The translations under genes were made by a program, and so were the position numbers. From Pelargonium cotyledonis (lineage: Eukaryota; Streptophyta; Magnoliopsida; Geraniales; Geraniaceae): a stretch of DNA of 22,865 nucleotides. Numbering within the stretch: position 1 is the first letter of the stretch; each line of letters begins with the position of its first letter. Below are positions 1 through 10,038 of the stretch, one piece after another. The notes under the pieces were generated by a model. The model did no database searches. It worked only from the letters and a program-made list of their open reading frames with translations, and was not told the DNA's origin. The DNA is taken from the NCBI GenBank assembly GCA_036897625.1, contig JAYMTA010000939.1:1-22865 (forward strand), read 5' to 3'.

Positions 1-600
1 ATGATTAATTAATTATTTTTATAATTTAAAATATTTATTGAATAAATGAGGAATTTTCTTTTACATGTATATCTTATGAAAGGGCTTGGAGTCAAAATGA
101 ATTTTGAAGTGTTTAGAGTGTCTATTGATTGATGTGGATGTGTGTATTTATATATGTATCATTGTATGATTTGATATATAGTATGCTTTTTATGATTGAT
201 GTCGAGAGCTTTTTCTTCACAATTTCAAATTGTTTTATCAATTGAGCCACAACCCATATTTAGCATACTCATTCTAATTTTTGCCTCCACTAAAACAGTT
301 GAATCTTTGTATAGTAAACTCAAATGGTTGCAATTAACTCATTAAATATTATTGATAATTCATTTGGATACACTTTAAGGTGAGAACTGTTTGTATAATT
401 GAGACAATTATTTTTTGTATTAAACTATTTTAAAATTAGATGCATGAATAAAATAATGCACTTCTCTTCCTTCAATGTCCTATAGATTACTATGCACAAA
501 CCCATTATTAAGCACTAATAAATCTGTGTTTTGTGTAGTACAATCCACTAATTCATTTTTTGCTAGTACATAATACCAGTGTGAAGTACAGTACTTTTGA
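1..600. other. AT-rich intergenic DNA, no gene seen
   Basis: This stretch is strongly AT-rich, with stops in every frame at short spacing. I see no coding similarity, tandem array or terminal inverted repeats. It lies more than 1.4 kb upstream of the membralin start codon, so it is probably distal intergenic sequence or the far flank of a gene outside the window. Confidence 0.6.
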
Positions 601-623
601 GTTTTGATGAACCATATCAAATT

Positions 624-764
624 TGGGCCTTAATCTTGTTGGATTACCTGGACCAGCCCATTTTCAGAGAAATGGGCATAAGATTAGGAACAGATGGATT
701 ATGAAATTGGCCCATTTGACACAAGGAATTGTCAAATGGGCCAATTGACTCTATGTAAGGCCCA
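624..764. promoter_or_regulatory. Cluster of five site II (TGGGCY) motifs with a perfect 15-bp inverted repeat
   Basis: Five exact TGGGCC/TGGGCT motifs, in either orientation, lie at 624-629, 655-660, 709-714, 737-742 and 759-764. Two of them sit inside a perfect inverted repeat, attggcccatttgac at 706-720 and its exact complement at 731-745, with a 10-bp spacer. In plants, site II motifs bind TCP factors and are enriched in promoters of housekeeping and growth genes. The cluster is about 1.3 kb upstream of the membralin ATG and 1.1 kb from its likely 5' UTR, which is far for a core promoter. It may serve an unseen transcript or be the remnant of one. Confidence 0.4.
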
Positions 765-956
765 ACAAAGCAATTTCATCATTCATTTGAAAATAAAACA
801 GTAATATATTGCAAGCATATTATAAATGTCTTTTTAGATATCAAATGTTTTTTAGGCGATTGTGCCATGATTTGACTGGTATGGTATTGGATTTGTAGTT
901 AATGTTTAAATTAGGGATCAAATGAATTAAATGGAGTTAAATGGTTTTAGATCTCC

Positions 957-1370
957 TTACTCCAACTCACTACACTTCGTTATTTTTACACTCACTCTGC
1001 CTTTCCTTATCGTTGGAGATTTCGGGGTTCTTCTGTCCCTTCTCTATTTAAGACTCCAACGACTTAATACTCTAGAGGAGAGCGAATGGTTTCGATTTGA
1101 AGTCCAAAAATTAAATAAAGACCACCGAAAGGTCCTAAACGATTTTGATTCAAAACGGGAAGCTTTTCAGTTTGGCTCCGACTCTCGATAGTCTCAAGAC
1201 TATTACGATGTTAGGAACAACTTAGAGTTTAACAACGAAGACAAAGAAAGCAGATAGGTCAAGACAAACACTTTGTTTCTTCAAAAATAGAGATTGAAAC
1301 CCCAAAAGCTCCGACGATAAGGGAAGGCGGAATGGGTGTGGAAATGGCGAAGTGTGGTGAGTTGGAGTAA
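957..1370. repeat. Long fold-back (inverted) repeat, 62-bp ungapped arms
   Basis: The arm 957-1018 is the reverse complement of 1309-1370 over 62 bp with no gap: 52 positions are identical and the 10 differences are all transitions. Weaker pairing continues inward, to about 1050 and 1281, with a bulge. The 290-bp loop shows no coding similarity. This could be a fold-back transposon, a decayed MITE with long terminal inverted repeats, or a hairpin-forming locus. The plus-strand open frame 931-1191 (86 codons) overlaps the left arm and looks incidental. Confidence 0.6.
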
Positions 1371-1850
1371 ATTGAAAAAATCGAAAGTCTAGACGTTAAA
1401 CTTCAAATCCACAACAGTCTATTGCCGATGTGGAGGTAAACAATCTGCTACTACAGGTAAATTGGACCAAATTAAAAAAATTGAAAAGTTCAGAGATCAA
1501 AATTAGTGAAAACCCTAAGAAAGAACCAACTCTAAAATCTAAAAAAGTTTATTAAGTCTGGAACTATTTAACTCAATTAAGTAAGAGCATATATATTCGG
1601 GTTCTAATTTGTTGAATGGTGTGGGGACGACATATAAAGAAATAAGAGAAAAGCATTATACAAATCCGATTACGTATAACACAAATTTATTTATTTTCGA
1701 GTTGTGTCATGCATCACTACTCAAATTACTAGTCTTACTCACCATTTTGGTTATTTAACACATTTTTTTCATTTTCTAATTTTGATAAATGTTACCAAAC
1801 AGTGCCCACAAATTTATGACTCCTCAAACACATCCTAATAAACTCAGTTC
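1371..1850. other. Intergenic DNA upstream of membralin, nothing clear
   Basis: The sequence is AT-rich. Phrases at about 1368-1400 and 1457-1500 (ttgaaaaa followed by an agtt/agtc run) resemble each other and may be worn transposon sequence. I could not identify a convincing TATA box. The CT-rich text from about 1850 to the ATG at 2056 is typical of a plant 5' UTR, so transcription of the membralin gene probably starts near 1800-1870. Confidence 0.35.
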
Positions 1851-2055
1851 CTGCTTCCTGTAGCTCTCTCTGAATCTTTTCTTCAAACACTAACAAATAT
1901 CTGAGTCTTGAGCCTTCAAACGATCGAACACAAACCCAATGACGCCAATAAATTTCCAGAACCGCTCAACAATTTTCCGGCAGCTGAAACCCGAACACTG
2001 ACACGATTCTCTAGGGCTTTTTGGACTGTGAATTTGTGGTTTTGGGTATAGAGAT

Positions 2056-5000
2056 ATGGATCCAGAGCAGACGTTTATTCGGGTCCAAGAGCGATTCTCC
2101 CAGATGCTGACACCTAAAGTGAGAGCTGCTCTTGAGTATATGTATCTATTCATAGCCATTACTCTCTTCTGTGTCCTCGTCGTCATGCACGCCAACTATG
2201 TCCAGCAGGTAATTGCATCGCCATATGTGTTCCTTTTCTGAAATGAATCGTGCTCCTGATGAAAAAAATTAGGTTTTGTTCAGTAATTTTTGCTGGGTTT
2301 TCAGTTCTGTGTGAAATTTAGTAGTAACCAAGCATACCAATATTTTTGTTTTTTTTAGCTGTTTTCATGGTTTGTGGTAATGGGTATTTTCCTAGATTGT
2401 TGGTTTTCATGGCAGGGAAGGTTGTTTAGCTTAATAATTAGTTTTATTTTTGCGTCTTGTTTAATAGTAGGCCTTTCTTGTGTTGAGAATAGTGCTCCAC
2501 TGTTCCTGGTGCAGCTTTTTAGTATGTTGTTTTTGGGTGTAGTTTGAGAGAAAATTTAAATAAACCAAACATACCCATTTTTGGTTTATTTCTAGATTGC
2601 TAGTTTGGGTGGTATGGAAGCTTGATCAGCATGACAGTTGATCAATTTGATGCCTGTCATAGTTATGATGTATCATTAGTCTTGGGTATTTGAATAGTTT
2701 TAGGAGTACCCTTGAAATCTCATGAGGTTTGTCCCTGAAAATACCTAGGATGTATTTGGCATTAAGACCTTTTAGCTTTTGAATTTTGATCATTAATAAC
2801 TGGGTTTGAAATTATACACAACTTTTATCCTGACATTTTGCTTTTAACTCTTTTTCTTTTACTTATGAAGCCTGGCTGTTCGAGTGAGCTTTCTGGATTT
2901 GAAACAGCAGAAGCTCAACTTATTCAAATTAAGGTATGTGATATTCTTTTAAATTTGAGGTTTCAGCATTGCTTTTGTGCTTTTGCGTTATTTCATATAC
3001 AACTTCATCACTGGATGAAATTTAGAAGATATTGTAAAACCATGATTTCCTGGGGATTTTACATATTAGTATTAAATTGCAAAGAAAAAAAATCAAGCAT
3101 TTTTAGAGTTGAAAAGTTTCCTGCTTGAGTCAATGTCTTGTGTGTTTGGTTTAATGCCTATTTCACAATTTCCAGAAGTTGGAATTTAGTTCTGAATAAC
3201 ACAAACCATCACATCTAATGCTGTCATTTATCTTTGGTGCAGATAACCAGTGTGGGCTTGTGGTCACGGGATGAGTCTGAATCTAATGTTGTGGGTGTTC
3301 CCAATGGTGAAGTTGTGACAGATAAAGTAGAAGTTGCATATGTGAATTTGGACAGATTGACATTTTTGGCTGCTAAGTTTTGGTCGGGTGCTAGACAGGG
3401 CAAATTGACTCTGAAATTCTGGAAGACCGATGCTGAAGTTCTTGAATACCAGGCAGATGGTGTTACTAGCAGTCAAAGCACTAAGCCAGTAATCGATGAT
3501 GCAGTTGGTAAAAATGATAAAGAAGAGCAGCCACCACGTAATGGTTTCCTGATCACACTCAAGGAGACATTTAGAGGGGCGATTATTTACTTTGGAAAAA
3601 GGTGGTATAGGCGCCTATCATTCATTTGGGGGCATTCAACACAATTGATTGGAAATCTATGGGTGTGTGGATCCATATAAATCTGTTTGTTAGTGCTAGA
3701 TTAACATGTCTTTTTTACTTTGCACTAAATAACCAAAAGTTTGCTTATTCAAAAAAACTTTCTCCAATATAACCTAAGGAAGGCACACTTGCTGGTTTTG
3801 ATGCGTTTCTAACAGTGTGATCTACAAATCATGTGTCTTTACTAAGAATGGAAATTCTTTGTTCAAACATAACATTAGTACATGTCTAAATTTACTTTGT
3901 TCATATGTTATTAAATCATAGCTCAAATTCCTATGATTCCATCTTTACTGAATTTGGGCTTTAATGTGCAGAATGTTGCAGGTATAAATCTAAATCTTCA
4001 TGCTCCCAAGGTGTTGCATGTACTTCATGTGGACAGGCTTAACTTGCATGCAGGTAAATGAATAGCCTTTTGCATCCACTTACCCATTATTTCTCATCTT
4101 GTTGCAGACCCACAGTATTTCAAACTAGATCAATACAACTTGTGGAATCTCAAGATAGAAGCTCTCTCTCATGAAAAAAGTGGTTATATACTAATTGGAT
4201 GGATGTAAATGTCAAATTACACAAGCAAACGCAAATGATGATATCCTAAAACTATGCTAATTTGCATTGATACTCTATATAGTTTCAATTTTGTGATTTT
4301 GATTTCAAATTCTCAACAAGATAACAACGGATTTGAATTCTGTATTTTTTGCGGAGTTGAACTGGATTTTTTTACCACCCTTTCCTGTTGTGAGCTTTCT
4401 ATGTGGCTGAAACTATAAATTTCATTTGGTCCTAATTTGACTTGGAAAATTAGCCAGTGTAGAACTTAGGAGAGTTGAAAAGGTTATGGAGTTCTGATTT
4501 TTCTGTTCTTTTGTTGTCCTATTATATGTTTTACATAATTGATATTCTATTTCAGTGCAATGGCTTGAGAAGAGAACCAAAGCATTTGAACCAACTTATT
4601 TATACACGACAGAAAAGGTAATCTTCTGCTTGGGCTGTTATTTCTTGCACTTACAGTTAATGAAATTTTACTAAATTAATTGATGCAAATTATAATAATT
4701 CAACAACTGACAAATCTGCCTTTCTGAATCTTGATTTAATCTTATAGTTTTCATTTCCAAAAATGTATTCCGCAGGGCTATTTCTTGCTACCTGAAGCAG
4801 CAAAAACACGTCACAACATACGTACTGCCAACATCAGCATATCTGCTCGACACTCCTGCTTTGGGAACAGGTTAGATGTGGTCTAATTGATCTTGAAAGT
4901 AATATACTTACGAATGATTTCCCAAACAGAATGTTCTAAGTTTGCAGATATCTATAAAATTTAGGCTTTAGCTGTATGCTTACACATGTAGAACTTTATC

Positions 5001-7935
5001 TTAAAGAAGTAAAATTTTATTTCCAGGTGGCAGCAGCTTCTCATTAACCGATTTGTTGGATACGATACTATTTTGATGAATAGTATATTGACTTCTCCTG
5101 GTGAAGGTGGTGATCAATGCTTTTGGTCTACTCTATTGCATGTTTATATTTAACTTGCTTTCACTACTGGTGCATGAGATGTATTTCATCAAACACAATA
5201 TAGGTGTGTGAACATGTTAGTAATAAACTATTTATGTTGATTGATAATTGGATATTTTCTGCATTTTTACTATGATTTATCATCAAGTTTTGTTTTCATG
5301 TTACAAAGTATGCTCTAGTCCATGGTCCTTTGATAGTGTGGTTAACTGGTAATCACGCAAAGGGTCATTTTCCATTATGTTACATTGTTACGTGTGTATG
5401 AGGTCATTTGGTCATGTTACTCTAAACAAATTTCCCTCATTTTTGGAGATAAGTTAATAAAATTCCTCTTCAAGAGCTCAAATGCATTCGTCCAGCTTAG
5501 CAACATATCCTAGCCTCTGGGGAGCCAGTCAGGAAATTCAAGGATAGGTGGTCAAAATGTCCTATATAGGCAGAAAACAATTATCACAGTTGCAACATAG
5601 CTACATTTATGAATTCATCAAATACCTGCTATTTAATTGTTGCAGGCTTGATGTGATCTACTGAGTCATTTTCCAGTTTATGGTACTAGCATTTAGGCAT
5701 GATTAAAGTCATCATAATTTGCTTGGTGAATTCAACTTAGTTCACAGCCGTATCTTTCTACCATGTCTAAGCATATTTTTGAAATTTAACTGCAGGTTAT
5801 CTTTACAATCATCAAACAAAGGAGTTCTATAATCTTAGTCATGCACATGATCCACCAGAAGGTCCTGCTAGATTTGGAGGTTTGTTCACTAATGTCTTAT
5901 AGGCACATGAAAATGCTCAAAGCACGAGTATTTAAGGCTTTCTTATTTCTGCTGACGGATTGTGTTTTTCTTCCGTTTACCATGCAGACTACCTTGTGAT
6001 GAAGTGTGGAGTGCTTATGATGTCTCTGTTTGTTTTTTTCACAACCACTATGTCAGTGTCGTTTACACTGAGAGAGACACAGACTCGCATGCTGAAGTTC
6101 ACAGGTGCTCTTTATAAATATTTAAAACAATGGCAGTATGTTTTGGGTCTTACAGTCCATCATGCATCTTTCTGCTCCTATTTCCCTCAGACATGAATGG
6201 TTGTCTTCTTTTCTCATATTATTGCAGTGCAGCTTCAACATCATGCTCGACATAGACTTCCAACCTTTCAGTTGATCTTTGTGCATGTAATTGAATCTCT
6301 TGTTTTTGTACCGGTAAGTATACGTAATAATTTCTTGTTTCATTTTACATTACATCTAAACTAAAATAAAATGTCATAATTCTTAAATAACATTGGTTTA
6401 TCCTTTTTTTCCTAGAAGCTTTTGTAACACTGACCTGACCCTCTCTGTTAACAAAATTTTATATTGGCGTTTGCAGATCATGATTGGCATCCTTTTTTTC
6501 CTGTTTGAATTTTATGATGATCAGCTGTTGGCTTTCATGGTCTTAGTTCTCGTTTGGTTATGTGAACTTTTCACTCTAATCAGGTCTCTCTCTCTCTCTC
6601 ACACACACGCACGCACACACACATATTAGAAGACGTTACATTTGTCGTGTCTGCGCATGTTGTGAGTGGATACGCATGTGCCTTTTGTCATGTGTCTACA
6701 AATTATGCCTTTGCTAATATGAATGTGCTTATACTTGATTTGCAGTGTCCGCACACCAATATCAATGAAGTTCTTCCCTCGCTTCTTTTTGCTATATTTT
6801 CTGGTCTTCCACATTTATTTCTTTTCTTATTCTTATGGTATGGCCTATCTTTTAACTCATCAATCTTACAGCTTAATATCATTCTTGGTTTCTTAAAAAT
6901 ATTGTTCCAATAATTTTTTCTTCAGGGTTTTCATATTTGGCTCTCTCTACAATTGCCGCATTCATGCAGCACCTCATTTTGTACTTCTGGAACCGGTTTG
7001 AGGTAAAAACTATTCTTCATGTTTCCAAAGTCATTTTCTAGTACGTTGTAGGCATTAACAATGCCGATTCTTGATCCATCTTTACAGACCCTTTTGCAAA
7101 CAGCTTCCCAATTGCATTTTATTATACTTAAAAAACATTCAACTTTTTTGCTAATTTGGACATCGGACTCAGAATTAGTTGCTAGGATTTACAGATTTGA
7201 CTATTGAATGGACTTCACAATCCTTGTCCGCTAAAGTTGAAAAAATAAAGTAAAATTGAGATCTATGGCGAGTGAAACAGAAAGCAGTTGTATCGATTAA
7301 TAGGGTTATTTTCTTACATACTTGAAAATACTTGCACATCAAAAATTTTCTATCCCATTCTGTGTTGCACTCAAGTCTTAGTTATAGGGCACATGCACAA
7401 GGATCTGGTTTCTTGGTACTGCATATGTTATTTTCTTTGAATCGAGTTTGATCACTTGTTCTTGTTCCAACTACATTCATATCAGGTACCAGCCTTACAA
7501 AGGTTTTTGCAGAACCGGCGGTCTCAGCTTCAGCAACACCCAGACTTCCACATTACATCCTCAACCATCCTTGCATCAACCTTGCACATCACAAGATTAA
7601 ATACAAGGAACCCTGGTCCACCACCTATCACAGGCGCGAACCCCGGGCCAGTACTGAGACCCGGACCAGACATGACAGCACAAGCAACTGCTGCTGGAGA
7701 GGGTGTCCCTGCTGGCAACCTTCATCAGATTCCTCCCGGACAACCCGACCTCCAACAAGCAGAAGCTGGTCCAAACCCTGGGGCTATGAACTCAGTTAGC
7801 TCCATGTTGTTATGGATACTAGGAGGAGCTTCCTCAGAAGGCTTCAACACATTTAGGTCAATGTTTAGGGATGTTAGAGAGCACGGCCAAGTTTTTGATG
7901 AATCCAGAGGTGGAGCCACTGTTGGAGCCAGTTAG
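2056..7935 (+). CDS. Membralin-like multi-pass membrane protein (14 coding exons, 655 aa)
   Basis: I recognise the plant homologue of animal membralin (TMEM259) by close agreement, from memory, with the Arabidopsis membralin protein. The animal protein is ER-resident and linked to ER-associated degradation; the plant role is not established. Coding exons: 2056-2208, 2871-2933, 3243-3662, 3972-4053, 4556-4617, 4776-4870, 5027-5106, 5796-5879, 5988-6104, 6228-6313, 6477-6583, 6746-6837, 6926-7002, 7486-7935. All introns are GT-AG and the phases join without a break. The N-terminus begins MDPEQTFIRVQERFSQ, followed by a membrane segment at about residues 30-48. A soluble, probably luminal region covers about 50-345. 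Further hydrophobic segments lie at about 352-376, 404-425, 428-449, 459-480 and 480-500. The tail is Pro/Gly-rich and then has a conserved block starting SSMLLWILGG. The last exon ends in TAG. The gene looks intact. The least certain junction is the end of exon 3, where I placed the donor after Trp212. Confidence 0.93.
6584..6625. repeat. CT/CA dinucleotide microsatellite at a splice donor
   Basis: A run of CT dinucleotides passes directly into CA/CG dinucleotides. Its first bases are the GT donor of membralin intron 11 (exon 11 ends at 6583 with CAG). Length changes would leave the exon unaltered but alter the donor-proximal intron. Confidence 0.85.
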
Positions 7936-8013
7936 ACCCAGGCTTCGGACTCAAGACTCTTATCTTAAATCTTGTAAAGAAAATGTGAACTGATCCTCAT
8001 TTCAAATCTTGTA

Positions 8014-8019
8014 AATAAA
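8014..8019 (+). terminator. Candidate poly(A) signal of the membralin gene
   Basis: An exact AATAAA lies 79 bp after the TAG stop, followed by an A-rich and then T-rich stretch. This is the usual arrangement of a plant near-upstream element and cleavage site. No other AATAAA lies between the stop and this site. Confidence 0.5.
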
Positions 8020-8039
8020 AAAAGAAGTTATATTTCTCT

Positions 8040-8340
8040 ATTTCAAGTGCTAATCTAGAGTTGGTAATTTGTTGTGCTTAAAGACGACCGAGTGTTTTTA
8101 AAAACCCAACACGAACACACATGTTTAGAAATCCCGTTGAACACAAAATTGGCATATCTATAAAGACACAATTTAGTTTTATTAATAAACAAAGTAAATA
8201 ATGTTGTGCTCTGCAAAGCAAAGCAAAGCAACCCATGATTCTGCCATATTGAGCACCTACTCCACCAAAATTAGTAATGGCTCAACATTTTGAATTTCAA
8301 AAACATTCCTTTTTGCTGTTCTTGCTCTCCATGCCCAAGC
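8040..8340. other. Spacer between membralin and the kelch pseudogene
   Basis: The sequence is AT-rich with no gene. It contains the phrase acccaacacgaacacac near 8104-8120, which resembles the text of the hAT-like elements found in ClpD introns, and a short tandem run of the unit AAAGC at about 8214-8230. Neither is complete enough to call an element. Confidence 0.4.
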
Positions 8341-9273
8341 CTAGAAACCTGAAAAGTAGTGACAAACAACAACCTCTCCCACATTACCATGCTCATCACC
8401 ATTCATGGAAGCAAGACAAAACACTCCTCCAAGATCCGCAAAACACCCGGAAAAAAACCTCCCCTCAAAACTCGCCGGCACAATAGTCGCCGACCCGCAC
8501 AGCACCTGAGTCTCTTTTTCCTTGCACCGCAAGTAAGGCAACGTCACGCTATGTAAGCAACAAGATCACCCTCAACGGTAAAACACAACAAAGCCCAATC
8601 ATCCTCAAAACCACTGTCATAGAAGCAAACTGCCCCTTTGTCCCTGAATGGGAACTCTTTTTCCCTCGAAAAGCTCGCAACCCGCTATCCATCTCCCAAT
8701 TCGCGCATCAAAGCACACAGATTTCATGCCAGGGCACGACACGAAGATCTTCTTGTCGACGGAGATGTAAGAGAAACTATAAGGCAAATGTCCCAAGACC
8801 TTGGAGGGCGCGAAAGGCGGGGATGAGAGAGTGGAGACCAGAGGTTGATTCGAGGATCGTAGACCTCGAAAAAGGGAGGCTTGAATCCTCCATAGTACTT
8901 GCTACCATTCAAGACATAGATTTTGCCATCAATCTCAGCCACCATTGCCTCAGATTTGCCAGCATTCATTGGAGGAACTGAATTTCAGAGTCTATGGTGT
9001 TGAGATTGCTATGACCTCTTTGTTCAAGAACAAGAACAAGAACTTGAAATTTTTTTGCTTGCCACCAACAAGAAGGACCTTGGATTGGAACGCGCCGCAA
9101 CCCATGAAAGGAAAGAGGTCTGGATCGTTCTTGAGCTGTGCTGATATGGTCAGCTGTGGAGGCTGGTTGTTCTGTTCTTGAAGGTCTGTGGATTTTGCTG
9201 ATAAAATTGTGTAGCAGACATGAGTTATGTTCTTGTGACTGAACAAAGGTATATAGATAGATGGAGAATCCAT
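8341..9273 (-). pseudogene. Broken kelch-repeat protein gene
   Basis: Reading leftward from an ATG at 9273, a kelch-type protein can be followed in pieces. The first piece begins MDSPSIYIPLFSHK and includes FMGCGAFQSKVLLVGGK, then runs to a stop at 8992-8994. A second piece in another frame (from about 8980) reads PPMNAGKSEAMVAEIDGKIYVL and FEVYDPRINLWSPL, typical kelch blades. A third frame from about 8830 reads GTFALYSFSYISVDKKIFVS and FDARIGRWIAGCELFEG. A last piece ends at a stop at 8341. There are at least three frame changes plus in-frame stops over about 930 bp, and no introns are evident. The full-length protein would have had about 310 residues, as in intronless plant kelch or F-box/kelch genes. 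No F-box is visible. An exact family assignment is not possible from this. Confidence 0.8.
9018..9041. repeat. Short hexanucleotide tandem repeat (TTCTTG on minus strand)
   Basis: About three to four copies of a 6-bp unit (CAAGAA on the plus strand) lie inside the kelch pseudogene and encode Phe-Leu repeats where a kelch blade should continue. Expansion here may be one of the lesions, or may have followed loss of constraint. Confidence 0.6.
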
Positions 9274-9389
9274 TTTTTTTTGTTGGGTTATTTGTGAATT
9301 TGTGAGATTCATATTTATAAACAACAGAGGATTGGGATTAGGCAGTTTTAGTATATTTCAAGTATCTATTCCTTTTCCTATTTCTATTA

Positions 9390-9628
9390 CTCGCTTCGTC
9401 CCAAAATGAGAGTACTCATTTCCTATTTTGAGAAAAATTAAAAAAAAGTTAGCGTGGTATGTTTACGATTGTATCCTCATGATCATGTGTTGAGTGATCC
9501 TAACTAACTTTTTATAAAGATATTATTGACAATTCATGCATAACTAACTTACTAGAAAAAGAAACAAGACACTCATTTTAGAACAAAAATATAAGAAAAA
9601 TAGGACACTCATTTTGGGACGGAGTGAG
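9390..9628. mobile_element. Stowaway MITE (Tc1/mariner type), 239 bp
   Basis: The left end is CTCGCTTCGTCCCAAAATGA and the right end, read inward, is CTCACTCCGTCCCAAAATGA. Both match the Stowaway terminal consensus CTCCCTCCGTCCC. Both ends are flanked by TA (9388-9389 and 9629-9630), the Tc1/mariner target duplication. The element carries no coding sequence. It sits between the kelch pseudogene and the 3' end of the protease gene. The terminal repeats are close to consensus, so the insertion is probably not very old. Confidence 0.93.
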
Positions 9629-9630
9629 TA

Positions 9631-10038
9631 TCACAATTTGCTTCCAATTGTTCTACACACTCCTTAGAAACTTTTGCTTCTTTCAAAAACCAAAGAGAAC
9701 CATAACAATGAACAATGCTTATAAGCTTTGCTTTGAAAAATAATATATACGTGTGTGTGATGAGAACACTGTTTAAATTGCCGCTTTAGTATTTGTTGAA
9801 ACCATTTTTTTTTGTCGTGCACGAAGAACATTGTTTAACTTACAATTTCAACTTTCTACACCTACTTTTTTCCAAACTAAAATAACCCAGATCTAATGAA
9901 CACAATGTACGTATAAACTCGCTGGAACAAACACAAATACAAAGTAACGAATTGTCATATTCTCATTGACTTGGCTCAATATCTTTTATGTACACGCGCA
10001 TGCACACAACACAAACCAAATTCTTAGGACTCATCTCC
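9631..10038. other. 3' flank of the protease gene
   Basis: This is AT-rich DNA that must hold the 3' UTR and poly(A) region of the minus-strand protease gene. I see no exact AATAAA on the minus strand here, which is common for plant genes. No other gene or repeat is apparent. Confidence 0.4.

Noticed and set aside
931-1191. Open frame of 86 codons (+)
   Set aside because: It overlaps an arm and the loop of the fold-back repeat, has no recognisable domain, and lacks a promoter or start context that would support it.
1890-2195. Minus-strand frame opposite membralin exon 1
   Set aside because: It is antisense to the 5' UTR and first exon and resembles no protein I know.
3663-3680. Read-through of membralin exon 3 to a stop
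   Set aside because: Protein similarity resumes at 3972 after a GT-AG intron, so the exon ends at 3662.
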